64,000 bases of DNA, from contig NZ_FTMS01000014.1 in NCBI RefSeq assembly GCF_900156105.1, positions 1 through 64,000 of the forward strand, given 5' to 3'. Source of the stretch: Alkalispirochaeta americana. Lineage in GTDB: Bacteria; Spirochaetota; Spirochaetia; DSM-27196; Alkalispirochaetaceae. The notes below the pieces were generated by a model. It ran no database searches and was not told the DNA's origin. It was given only the letters and a program-made list of their open reading frames with translations. Shown here in pieces: positions 57,170 to 64,000 of the stretch (positions are counted from its first letter, which is position 1; every line of letters starts with the position of its first letter). Made by a program: the position numbers and the translations under genes.

Positions 57170-58156
57170 ATGATTGATCGGAAACAGAGGAAGATATTTT
57201 TGCAGGTGCTTACCCTGATTGTGCTGTCGGTTCCCACCGTTTTTGCAGGGGGGCAGAAGGAGTCGGCGAAACCGGCTGATGTCGAAGGAAGACCCCGGGA
57301 GGTGGTGGTACGATTTGCCGAGGTGGGCTGGATGGATATCGAGGCAACAACTGCGGCGGCCCGACTGGTGCTGGAGGCAATCGGCTACGAGACGACCTCG
57401 AACACCGTCTCCGTTCCTGTTGCCTACGAGGGGATGGCTGAAGGAGACGTGGATGTCTTCCTCGGAAACTGGATGCCCTCCATGGGAACAATCGCCAATA
57501 CCTATTTTGAGCGAGGGGCTGTCGAGAAAGTTCGGCCAAACCTGGAAGGCGCCAAGTATACCCTGGCAGTACCCCGGTACCTGGCAGAACAGGGGCTGAC
57601 TGATTTCTCGCATATCGCAGATTTTGCCGATGAATTAGACTACACGATTCACGGTATCGAGGCGGGAAACGACGGAAACCAGATCATCTGGGATATGATC
57701 CACAGCGGGGCCTTCGGGCTGGACGACTTTATTGTGGCTGAATCGAGTGAGGCGGGAATGCTCTCGGAAGCGCGAGCCCGGGCGAATCGTGAAGAGCCAA
57801 TTGTATTTTTGGGATGGGCTCCTCACCCCATGAACTCCTACATTGATATGGTCTATCTTACGGGTGGTGATGATCACTTTGGACCCGACTTTGGGGCTGC
57901 CACGGTCTATACCAACGCCCGCGCGGGGTTTTTGGAGGCCTATCCCAACCTGGAGAGGTTCTTCAACAACCTCTACTATACGGTAGAGATGGAAAACGAC
58001 ATCATGGCAAAAATCGATGAGGGTATCGATGCCCGCGATGGGGCGCGCTCATGGCTTCGGGAGAATCCAGCCATTCTGGACGAGTGGCTTCAGGGCGTAG
58101 AAACCCTTTCGGGTGAGGACGCCCTCCCCGTGGTCCTGGACGCTCTGGCCGGCTGA
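57170..58156 (+). CDS. Glycine betaine/choline-type ABC transporter substrate-binding protein
   Basis: About 328 residues from ATG 57170 (AAGGAGG upstream; ATG 57128 is less likely). Signal peptide ending VPTVFAGGQKES, typical of spirochaete binding proteins. OpuAC/ProX fold with tryptophans in FAEVGWMDIE, FLGNWMPSM and LGWAPHPMNS, consistent with the aromatic box that binds quaternary ammonium groups. The permease and ATPase genes are not in the window next to it, so it is an orphan binding protein here. Confidence 0.88.
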   Translation: MIDRKQRKIFLQVLTLIVLSVPTVFAGGQKESAKPADVEGRPREVVVRFAEVGWMDIEATTAAARLVLEAIGYETTSNTVSVPVAYEGMAEGDVDVFLGNWMPSMGTIANTYFERGAVEKVRPNLEGAKYTLAVPRYLAEQGLTDFSHIADFADELDYTIHGIEAGNDGNQIIWDMIHSGAFGLDDFIVAESSEAGMLSEARARANREEPIVFLGWAPHPMNSYIDMVYLTGGDDHFGPDFGAATVYTNARAGFLEAYPNLERFFNNLYYTVEMENDIMAKIDEGIDARDGARSWLRENPAILDEWLQGVETLSGEDALPVVLDALAG

Positions 58157-58158
58157 TC

Positions 58159-58965
58159 TCAGGCCAGGGCTTTTAGCGCCGGGAGGGCTTTGCGCATGGC
58201 CTGTTCACCTGCGTCAAAGAGCTCCCGGGCGCAGGAGAGCTCGTGGTATCCGATGTGAGCGATCTCCGGTTGCAGGAGGATATCCGCGCTTTCCCTCCCC
58301 AGGCGGCTGGTATTCCAGATCAGGACGGCAAAGGTCTGGGACATCACGTCGAGGAGATTCCGGGGGATCCGCCCGTCGGACGATTCCTTGTTCAGATCAA
58401 TGGCCAGCACAGCCTCGGCGCCCATCTCCCGGACAACCCGGGCAGGAAGATTGTCCACCACTCCCCCGTCTACCAGAACCCGTTCGCCATCACGGAGGGG
58501 TTCAAAGATTCCCGGCACGGAAGAACTGGCCCGAACGGCCTGCGCCACAGGACCGGTTTGCAGCAGAATGGGGCTGGCGTTAACAATGTCGACAGCCACG
58601 GCTGTGAGGGGTATCAGCAAATCCTCAAAAGAGATGTTGCCCAGTCGATCGGTGAGGATCTCTTCCATCCGGTCTGTCTTTACCAGCCCGAGACCTGAAA
58701 AAGAGGGGCGTAACAGCTCTCCCCAGGTTATCTCCTGGCTGAGCTCCCACATCTCCTCCCAGGACATCCCGGCACAGTACATCGCCCCGATGATGCTGCC
58801 GATGCTGGTTCCTGCCACAGCGGCAATGGGGATGTCTTCCTCCTGAAGAACTTTTATGGCCCCTATGTGGGCGATCCCCCGGGCCGCACCGCCTCCCAGG
58901 GCCAGGCCAAGGGCCTTCGGGCGATGTGAAACGAGGGATCTTCCCAGGCTACGGAGAAGTCTCAC
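58159..58965 (-). CDS. Patatin-like phospholipase
   Basis: About 268 residues from GTG 58965, which overlaps the upstream stop as GTGA; a longer ORF start inside the methyltransferase gene is rejected. Oxyanion motif LGGGAARGIAHIGAIKVL, nucleophile Ser in AGTSIGSIIGAM near residue 62, and the Asp of the dyad in VDGGVVDNLPARV near residue 175. RssA/NTE-like hydrolase; substrate unknown. Second of a two-gene unit with the methyltransferase. Confidence 0.9.
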   Translation of the reverse strand: MRLLRSLGRSLVSHRPKALGLALGGGAARGIAHIGAIKVLQEEDIPIAAVAGTSIGSIIGAMYCAGMSWEEMWELSQEITWGELLRPSFSGLGLVKTDRMEEILTDRLGNISFEDLLIPLTAVAVDIVNASPILLQTGPVAQAVRASSSVPGIFEPLRDGERVLVDGGVVDNLPARVVREMGAEAVLAIDLNKESSDGRIPRNLLDVMSQTFAVLIWNTSRLGRESADILLQPEIAHIGYHELSCARELFDAGEQAMRKALPALKALA

Positions 58966-59627
58966 CGGGGCCTCCGGAAGAGCGCCACGTTTTTTCGGGG
59001 GATTCGGACTTCCCAGCCGTATTGGCCTGCCAGGTAGCGAAATGTTTCTTCCCGATAAAAGACGACGTGGGTGGGGTCGAGCCGGTAATACCATCGGGCA
59101 AAGCGGTCGTCATCGTCCTGAAACTCCGTCATGATTCCCAGAAGGCCTCCGGGCAGGAGAAGCCGGGCGAAACGGGAGAACTCTCTGGCCGGGGTGTGAA
59201 AATGTTCCGCCGTTTCACAACAGGTGATGAAGGAATAGCTTCCTTCCAAAGGGGTCGGATCGGGTGCGTAGAACGGGTCATAGCAGGCTACCTGGTGACC
59301 AGCCTCGGAAAGGATCTCTGCCAGGACCGGGGCTGGTCCCGATCCGTAGTCAAGACCCTGGGCCGAAAAAGGCCGCTCCTCTTCCTTCACTCCTTGATTC
59401 AAGGCATCCAGAACAGGGTCGGCCAGGCGATGCAGAAAGGCCCGGTATCGGGGATCTGCGGGATCGTTGTTATGCAGGTTGTATCGGTGAAGCTCCTCCT
59501 CGGCAGAAGGAAGCTGGGAGGGGTCCAGGAAGGTCGCCCGGCACTGGAGACATCGCCAATAGTGCCGGGGAGGGAGCGTCATGAAGGGCTCGGCCGAGGT
59601 GGCCTCGCAGACAGGGCAGCGTTCCAT
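58962..59627 (-). CDS. SAM-dependent methyltransferase with N-terminal zinc-ribbon
   Basis: About 221 residues from ATG 59627. Starts with MERCPVCEATSAEP and YWRCLQCRATF, two CxxC pairs likely to bind zinc, then a class I methyltransferase with GLDYGSGPAPVLAEIL near residue 90 and CCETAEHFHTP near residue 133. Resembles family members that methylate small molecules or sugars. Coupled to the patatin gene by a 4-nt overlap. Confidence 0.82.
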   Translation of the reverse strand: MERCPVCEATSAEPFMTLPPRHYWRCLQCRATFLDPSQLPSAEEELHRYNLHNNDPADPRYRAFLHRLADPVLDALNQGVKEEERPFSAQGLDYGSGPAPVLAEILSEAGHQVACYDPFYAPDPTPLEGSYSFITCCETAEHFHTPAREFSRFARLLLPGGLLGIMTEFQDDDDRFARWYYRLDPTHVVFYREETFRYLAGQYGWEVRIPRKNVALFRRPR

Positions 59628-59706
59628 GGGTGCGAGTATAGCCCGGAAACACCCCCCCTGTCTGTGGATAAGGCCTGGCCCCAACCCTCCCGAAAGCGCC
59701 GCTCTG

Positions 59707-59752
59707 GAGCCCGCGCACCCTTTAGAGCCCGCGCACCCTTTAGAGCCCGCGC
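59707..59752. repeat. 18-bp tandem repeat, about 2.6 copies
   Basis: GAGCCCGCGCACCCTTTA at 59707-59724 and 59725-59742, with a partial third copy to 59752. It lies just after the YedE gene's stop and partly inside its 3' end. Confidence 0.85.
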
Positions 59753-60264
59753 CGCTCAAAGAACCGGAAGAGGAAGAATGAGCCCACTGTCAGGGCTGCT
59801 ATTACCACCCAGTGGTTGACCCCCAGCAGTTGCGGCAGCGAGATCGACCCGAAAGACCCCAGAGGTTGTATGTAGGTCTGAATGAGTGGATAGAGCAGGG
59901 CAAAGACAAGACCACCCAGAAGCATCCCCAGGATTGGCCAGATCACATGAAACCGGCCCTCGCCGAGCGCGCCGATACTGGTGCCGGGACAGTATCCGAT
60001 GATTGCCCAACCGGCGCCGAAGAGGAGCCCCCCCACAATTTGGGAACCCAGGCTGAGGGCTCGGGGGGAGAAGGAAATCACGCCCCCATCCTGAAGGGCA
60101 TGAATCCCGATGGATCCCACCACAATGGTGGTGAGCATGAATTTGACGATTGTCATGTCCTTGAGAAGCATCGCCTCGACTTGCCGTTCAAAGCGCAAAG
60201 CCTGGGCTTGTTGAAGAAAGATGCCGAAAAAGATACCTGTTACAAGACCGTAGACGAGAATCAT
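59740..60264 (-). CDS. YedE-type (DUF6691) sulfur-transport protein, half-size
   Basis: 174 residues with four to five membrane helices. The conserved Cys motif is IIGYCPGTSIGALGEG near residue 92. With the upstream gene it forms a split YeeE/YedE pair; homologues import thiosulfate through a hydrophobic path lined by conserved Cys. Starts by ATGA overlap with the first gene. Last gene of the pair, ended near the tandem repeat. Confidence 0.88.
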   Translation of the reverse strand: MILVYGLVTGIFFGIFLQQAQALRFERQVEAMLLKDMTIVKFMLTTIVVGSIGIHALQDGGVISFSPRALSLGSQIVGGLLFGAGWAIIGYCPGTSIGALGEGRFHVIWPILGMLLGGLVFALLYPLIQTYIQPLGSFGSISLPQLLGVNHWVVIAALTVGSFFLFRFFERRGL

Positions 60265-60830
60265 GAGAGACCTCCCTGGGTTGTGCTGGTTTGAGATGGT
60301 GCGCTGCTACGAGACCCATAGAGCAATCGGGCCGTTGTGATTCCTCCGATGAAAAACATGGCCATCGCCAGAAGGCTGCTCACCCCGAGCTGGCTCACTC
60401 CGCTCACGCCGTGGCCGCTGGGGCATCCTCCGGCCATGCGGGCTCCCACCATGGCCAATGTTCCCCCTCCCAGAGAATAGAGAAGGCGCGTTTTGTGTCG
60501 AGGACCGAAACGGGAGACCCAGAGTTCCGGCAGGTGTTCCCGATGAAAAGTTCCACTCGCTCTGGCAGAGATGAACGCTCCCAGGCCGATGCCGATCACA
60601 AAGAGAAGCTGCCAGTTCGGAAAGGCTGAGCCCGTGAGAGCTCCGTCGCGGACCCTGGCAAAGGGGAGCGCGCTAATGTCAATTCCCAGGGTTGTGACTA
60701 TGAGAGTGGAGAACCTTGGAAAGGTGGTGGATGTGCCGAAGAACTGCCCGGCCACGGCTACGCTGACCGTCAGAAGCAGCCCCGAGAGAGCGCCAAAAAT
60801 GTACGGCCGGGAACGCTCAGGAATATGCAT
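60261..60830 (-). CDS. YeeE/YedE sulfur-transport family protein, half-size
   Basis: 189 residues, four to five membrane helices, with the conserved Cys motif ARMAGGCPSGHGVSG near residue 133. Half of a two-gene YeeE/YedE transporter for a reduced sulfur compound. ATG 60830 has AGGAGG upstream. Expression is probably controlled by the palindrome at 60850-60869 that covers its promoter. A rhodanese gene is 33 kb away, not linked. Confidence 0.88.
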   Translation of the reverse strand: MHIPERSRPYIFGALSGLLLTVSVAVAGQFFGTSTTFPRFSTLIVTTLGIDISALPFARVRDGALTGSAFPNWQLLFVIGIGLGAFISARASGTFHREHLPELWVSRFGPRHKTRLLYSLGGGTLAMVGARMAGGCPSGHGVSGVSQLGVSSLLAMAMFFIGGITTARLLYGSRSSAPSQTSTTQGGLS

Positions 60831-60849
60831 GGAAACCTCCTGCTATCGA

Positions 60850-60893
60850 ATATATGATAAAACATATATAACGCTTATGAGATTAACAGTCAA
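60850..60893 (-). promoter_or_regulatory. Promoter and palindromic operator of the YeeE/YedE pair
   Basis: Minus strand: TTGACT (60893-60888), 17 nt, TATATA (60870-60865). A perfect inverted repeat ATATATG (60850-60856), 6-nt spacer, CATATAT (60863-60869) covers the -10 box and start point, as in classical repressor operators. ArsR-type sulfide or persulfide sensors bind AT-rich dyads of this kind before YeeE/YedE genes, but no regulator gene is seen here. Confidence 0.72.
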
Positions 60894-60911
60894 GTCTTTT
60901 TCTGGTACAAT
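60883..60911 (+). promoter_or_regulatory. Promoter of the DUF2007-type gene
   Basis: TTAACA (60883-60888), 17 nt, TACAAT (60906-60911). Its -35 box shares a base with the -35 of the divergent YeeE/YedE promoter. Confidence 0.65.
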
Positions 60912-60998
60912 GGAGAATCATCCGTGGCAAGGGAGTCCTTGCGGGCCGGAAAGCAGACAGCCAGGAAAACAGCCAGGAAACCTGCAGGAAAGAAGCTT

Positions 60999-61262
60999 AT
61001 GGCAAAACAGAAAAAGAAAGACACAATTGAGACCGTTGGTGAATACAACTTTCGCCATGAGGCCGAACAGGCCTGCGAGCTCCTGCGCAATCAGGAGATT
61101 GACTGCATCGTCTGGTCCGACGACGGGGGCGGGATCTACCCCACCGTGGGGTTCATCGAGCGGTACCTGGTGAGGGTCTTTTCCCGGGATCTCGAAGGAG
61201 CCCGGGAAATACTGGGGGCCTTCGGTCTGGAGGGGCTCCAGGCCGACACGGGGCGAGACTAG
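60999..61262 (+). CDS. DUF2007-type putative signal-transducing protein
   Basis: About 87 residues from ATG 60999 (GGAAAGAAG upstream), reading TVGEYNFRHEAEQACELLRN, VWSDDGGGIYPTVGF and LVRVFSRDLEGAREIL, which fit the DUF2007 ferredoxin-like fold. An in-frame GTG at 60924 adds a 25-residue basic tail (QTARKTARKPAGKK) and lies 6 nt after the predicted transcription start, so the longer form remains possible. Stop overlaps the convergent yjfB-like stop. Confidence 0.65.
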   Translation: MAKQKKKDTIETVGEYNFRHEAEQACELLRNQEIDCIVWSDDGGGIYPTVGFIERYLVRVFSRDLEGAREILGAFGLEGLQADTGRD

Positions 61263-61465
61263 GCCGTTACGTTGATATGCTGACCCACCAGAGGGTCTGT
61301 AAAAGCCTGGGACGCTGAGGCTCCGGCCGTCTGGATCAGACCCTGGAGATTTTCCCCGGCCTGCTCCACGGTGTCGATGCTTTTGGCAAGGACTGCCGTT
61401 GATACCTCGGTCTGTTGCTTGCTTTGCTCCATGGCCGTGTAGAGGGTGGTAATCGAATCAATCAT
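61259..61465 (-). CDS. YjfB-like putative motility protein
   Basis: About 68 residues from ATG 61465 (AAGGAGC upstream), reading MIDSITTLYTAMEQSKQQTE, TAVLAKSIDTVEQAGENLQG and LLQ-like LIQTAG. This matches the YjfB family of small motility-associated proteins of Bacillus and spirochaetes. Function not established. It fits a motile cell, in line with flgM at the window start. Confidence 0.72.
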   Translation of the reverse strand: MIDSITTLYTAMEQSKQQTEVSTAVLAKSIDTVEQAGENLQGLIQTAGASASQAFTDPLVGQHINVTA

Positions 61466-61542
61466 TTCCAGCTCCTTACGGTAAGTATCGTCATGGGGGC
61501 TGATAAAATCAACCCGGCCACGCACCCTGGAAACGAACCCTG

Positions 61543-61596
61543 TTGTGGCAGTGCAGGATATTTGCTACAGTACAGTATCGTAGGTGCGAACTGTAC
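61543..61596 (+). promoter_or_regulatory. Promoter with an inverted repeat upstream of the PLD-family gene
   Basis: TTGTGG (61543-61548), 17 nt, TACAGT (61566-61571), and a perfect inverted repeat GTACAGT (61570-61576) / ACTGTAC (61590-61596) that overlaps the end of the -10 box. The spacing supports the start at ATG 61627. Confidence 0.55.
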
Positions 61597-61626
61597 CATT
61601 TTCCAACGTTCAACGGGGCATTTTCC

Positions 61627-63201
61627 ATGGTGATCGCTTCTCTATTCCAAAGGCGGCGGGGTGTTTCCTCTGCTCCACTTTTTCTCTCTCTCGCCTTTGC
61701 TGTGACCCTTGGAGGCTGTTCGACCATCGGCCGGCCCCAGGAGCTTCCGCTCGATCACCGGATGCTCCCGGCCGAGACGGGGCGGCTCCAGGAGTTTGCT
61801 GCAGCCGGGGAGGATCGTCTTGCCGAGGGTGAATCGGGGCTTTTGCTCCTGCCGGGAAACAGAGACGCCCTGGACTGGCGTCTTGCCATGGTTGATAACG
61901 CCCAGGAGTCGATCGACGCGCAATACTTTCTATGGGATGATGATTACACGGGGCGGCTGATGTTAAAGCGGTTGCTCTGGGCAGCGGACCGGGGTGTCCA
62001 GGTCCGAATCCTCGTGGACGATATCTTTTTGACCCATTCCGACCGGTCCATCGCGGCGCTCACGAATCACCCCAACATGGATATCCGCATCTTTAATCCC
62101 AATCCCGCCCGGCGCACCAGGGCCGCCTCGGCTTTCCGCTTCATGCTGGAATTTCGCAGGTTGAACCGGCGAATGCACAACAAGCTCTTTATCGCCGATG
62201 GCCAGGTAGCTATCACGGGGGGGCGGAATATCGGGGACAACTATTTTGGCGTTGCCCGGGGGTATAATTTTCGGGATCTGGACGTGCTGGTGGTGGGGCC
62301 TGTAGTGGACGATATGGCCCAGTCCTTCGACGATTACTGGAACAGTCCCTATGCATTTCCGGGGCGAAAGCTGCACCGCCGGGGCACCGAGGAGTACCTT
62401 GAACGGGTGAGGGAGCGCCTGGAAGATGATATCGCCCGGGATCCCCGACGCCTCGTCTTTCCTGCAGAGATATCCGCCTGGGATCACCTGCTCTATTATG
62501 GTGCCCGGGAGCTGGTTCCTGCCCGGGTACGCTTCGTTGCGGACCATCCCGTGGAACGGGATGATCGTGAGGTGGTGCGGTCGCTGACGGATCTCCTCAA
62601 CGGTAACGAGGGTAGTGTCCGGGAAATTCTGATTATTACTCCCTACTTTATTCCTGACGAGGGAGTTCTGGAGATTTTTCACCAGCTGGAACAGGACCAG
62701 GTAGACGTGCGCCTGCTGGTGCCATCCCTGGCATCGATCAACCATACGGCTGTTCACAGTCACTATCGTCCGCATCGGGAGACACTTCTGGAGAAGGGGG
62801 TGGAACTCTTTGAGTATCACCATGAGCCTGGCGGGACGGGCCGCCTCTATGCTGATACCGCGCCCTTTCAGGCTGATTATATCAGCATGCACTTGAAGGC
62901 GGTGATAAGCGGGCACCGGAAATCCTATGTGGGGTCCCTGAACTTCGATCCTCGAGCCATGAGAATCAACACCGAGAACGGTCTGATCATCGATTCCCGG
63001 CTCTTTAATGAACAGTTGCGGGCCATCGTGGCTCCCCTCTGCGAGGAAGATCAGGCCTGGACGGTGATCCTCAACCCCGATGGCAGGGGGTTGATCTGGA
63101 CCTCCGACGAGGGAGAGCGCCGCTCTCCTCCTGCCCGGGGGCCGGTGCAGCGGCTGGGTGAGTTCCTCGCCCGGCTTCTGCCGATCGCAAACCAGTTGTA
63201 A
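61627..63201 (+). CDS. Phospholipase D-family lipoprotein (cardiolipin-synthase-like)
   Basis: About 524 residues from ATG 61627. Signal peptide with lipobox TLGGCST. Two PLD half-domains: the first HKD motif is complete (MHNKLFIADGQVAITGGRN near residue 183). The second reads HLKAVISGHRKSYVGSLN near residue 425, where the usual Asp eight residues from His is Gly. It resembles ClsC/YmdC-type cardiolipin synthases, but the lipoprotein anchor is unusual for that group, so an outer-membrane phospholipase is also possible. Confidence 0.85.
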   Translation: MVIASLFQRRRGVSSAPLFLSLAFAVTLGGCSTIGRPQELPLDHRMLPAETGRLQEFAAAGEDRLAEGESGLLLLPGNRDALDWRLAMVDNAQESIDAQYFLWDDDYTGRLMLKRLLWAADRGVQVRILVDDIFLTHSDRSIAALTNHPNMDIRIFNPNPARRTRAASAFRFMLEFRRLNRRMHNKLFIADGQVAITGGRNIGDNYFGVARGYNFRDLDVLVVGPVVDDMAQSFDDYWNSPYAFPGRKLHRRGTEEYLERVRERLEDDIARDPRRLVFPAEISAWDHLLYYGARELVPARVRFVADHPVERDDREVVRSLTDLLNGNEGSVREILIITPYFIPDEGVLEIFHQLEQDQVDVRLLVPSLASINHTAVHSHYRPHRETLLEKGVELFEYHHEPGGTGRLYADTAPFQADYISMHLKAVISGHRKSYVGSLNFDPRAMRINTENGLIIDSRLFNEQLRAIVAPLCEEDQAWTVILNPDGRGLIWTSDEGERRSPPARGPVQRLGEFLARLLPIANQL

Positions 63202-63219
63202 TACCCGGCCTTTTCCGGT

Positions 63220-63395
63220 ACAAGTAGTGTATTCGTTACACGTTATATGGGTGACACATGGCTGGCGCGTTGATAGGAAACACAGTTAAATCTGCACACG
63301 TATCCCTTCCGGGGAAGCGGTGCGGCTTTGGCGGTTTCGGGATACCCGCTTGAACGTAAGGACTTCGGAGGACCTCCGGAGTCCTTTTTTTCTTT
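63220..63395 (+). promoter_or_regulatory. Structured purL leader ending in a rho-independent terminator
   Basis: A dyad GTGTA-TTCGT-TACAC lies near 63226-63240. Then GTATCCC and GGGATAC form long-range arms around a GC-rich interior (about 63299-63345), followed by a strong terminator GGACTTCGGAGG/CCTCCGGAGTCC with seven T residues (about 63359-63392), just before the purL start. This is the layout of an attenuator or riboswitch. It does not match purine, PRPP, ZTP or THF classes as I know them. Confidence 0.6.
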
Positions 63396-63416
63396 CTGCA
63401 CCGCAAGAGAGGGAAT

Positions 63417-64000
63417 ATGCAATTAACCAGGGACGTATTTGATCTCCAGGGCCGGTCGGACCAGGAGATAGGGGATTTTCTCGAGCGCTACTCGATCGGG
63501 TTGACCTTGCAGGAGGCAAAGCAGCTGCAGTTTTCGATTCTCAAGCGACCTCCTTCGGTGGCGGAGTTTGTGCTTTTCGGAATTGAGGGGTCGGAACATT
63601 GCTCGTACAAAAGTAGCCGGGAGCATCTTTCACAGTTTATTACCCAGGGTCCCGAGGTTGTCCTGGGGGCAAAAGAGGACGCAGGTGTGGTCCGGGTTGC
63701 CCGGGACCGCCAGGGACGGGGCTATTGCGTGGTGATGAGCCACGAATCGCACAACCATCCCAGCCAGATCGTTCCCTACGAAGGAGCCGCCACGGGCGTG
63801 GGGGGGAACGTCCGGGATATCTGTTGCATGGGGGGCGAGGTTGTGGCTCTGGCCGACGATCTTCGCTTCGGCGATATCGAGACTCCTCAAACCAGGTGGA
63901 TCTACGACGGCGTGGTCTCGGGGATTGCCGGGTATGGAAACCCCATCGGGGTGCCTTCGCTGGCAGGAGGTCTCCAGTTCGACCGGGGATACCAGGATAA
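63417..64000 (+). CDS. purL: Phosphoribosylformylglycinamidine synthase subunit II, 5' part cut by window end
   Basis: 195 codons visible from ATG 63417, open at the right edge. N-terminal FGLEGSEHCSYKSS-type motif (EGSEHCSYKSS), the ATP-binding SHESHNHPSQIVPYEGAATG near residue 105 and VGGNVRDICCMGG. This is the PurL of purine synthesis, converting FGAR to FGAM. A GGGA site precedes the start. The leader upstream ends in a terminator, suggesting attenuation. Confidence 0.93.
   Translation, partial: MQLTRDVFDLQGRSDQEIGDFLERYSIGLTLQEAKQLQFSILKRPPSVAEFVLFGIEGSEHCSYKSSREHLSQFITQGPEVVLGAKEDAGVVRVARDRQGRGYCVVMSHESHNHPSQIVPYEGAATGVGGNVRDICCMGGEVVALADDLRFGDIETPQTRWIYDGVVSGIAGYGNPIGVPSLAGGLQFDRGYQD

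Noticed and set aside
63290-63350. Small SRP RNA or known purine-class riboswitch in the purL leader
   Set aside because: The conserved SRP loop (GGAAGGAAGC-type) and conserved bases of known purine-related riboswitches are not found; kept only as an unclassified structured leader.

Overview
The window is a GC-rich chromosomal segment, most likely from a free-living, motile spirochaete of the Spirochaeta/Alkalispirochaeta type. The clues are an FlgM anti-sigma factor behind a textbook sigma-28 promoter, a small YjfB-like motility protein, FapA/DUF342, many lipoproteins with short permissive lipoboxes, an AGGQKES-type substrate-binding-protein N terminus, and a quaternary-amine (osmolyte) locus. 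The genus is an inference; no rRNA is present. Coding density is high, with many ATGA/GTGA stop-start overlaps. I see no insertion sequence, prophage, CRISPR array or rRNA operon.

Layout. 1-4.7 kb: tail of a probable RsmI, sigma-28 promoter and flgM, a degenerate iron-alcohol-dehydrogenase paralogue, a TrmH-family methyltransferase, OsmC, and a fused GHKL-ATPase/HDOD protein. 4.8-12 kb: a LonB-type protease divergent from a SorC regulator, then NIF3, lspA, a small membrane protein, a large unknown protein and tRNA-Ala(GGC). 12-17.3 kb: an envelope block with FecR-domain protein and LPP20-like lipoprotein on the minus strand, facing away from LpoB, COG3014 and LPP20 lipoproteins on the plus strand. 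17.4-23.4 kb: HD-GYP-like protein, the fatty-acid cluster fabH / fabD-fabG-fabF without an acyl-carrier-protein gene, and a 54-residue rubredoxin. 23.5-29.3 kb: fumC operon, DegP/DegQ protease, rhodanese, glycosyltransferase, lipoprotein. 29.4-34.5 kb: arginine operon argR-argC-argB-argD-argG (minus strand) with tandem ARG-box-like sites. 34.6-38.6 kb: fapA, birA and a 631-residue unknown. 38.6-45 kb: groEL, then yajC-secD-secF and a NagD-type phosphatase. 45-52.5 kb: glgX, thrS without TGS domain, M32 carboxypeptidase, two unknowns and a CDP-alcohol phosphatidyltransferase. 52.5-58.2 kb: glnA, then aldehyde dehydrogenase and SDR divergent from a choline/betaine-type binding protein. 58.2-64 kb: patatin lipase, methyltransferase, a two-gene YeeE/YedE sulfur-transport pair under a palindromic operator, DUF2007 protein, YjfB-like protein, a PLD-family lipoprotein, and the 5' part of purL running off the window.

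The genes are mostly housekeeping: envelope building and protein export, lipid synthesis, arginine, glutamine and purine synthesis, stress proteolysis and osmolyte use. I found no convincing new defence or mobile system. The most unusual signals are (1) at least seven genes whose -10 box ends 6-9 nt before the start codon with no Shine-Dalgarno, implying leaderless mRNAs; (2) an Fe-ADH paralogue next to flgM that has lost its metal-binding histidines; (3) a GHKL-ATPase/HDOD fusion; (4) overlapping back-to-back -10 boxes between groEL and an unknown gene; (5) a palindromic operator over the sulfur-transport promoter; and (6) a structured, terminator-ended purL leader.
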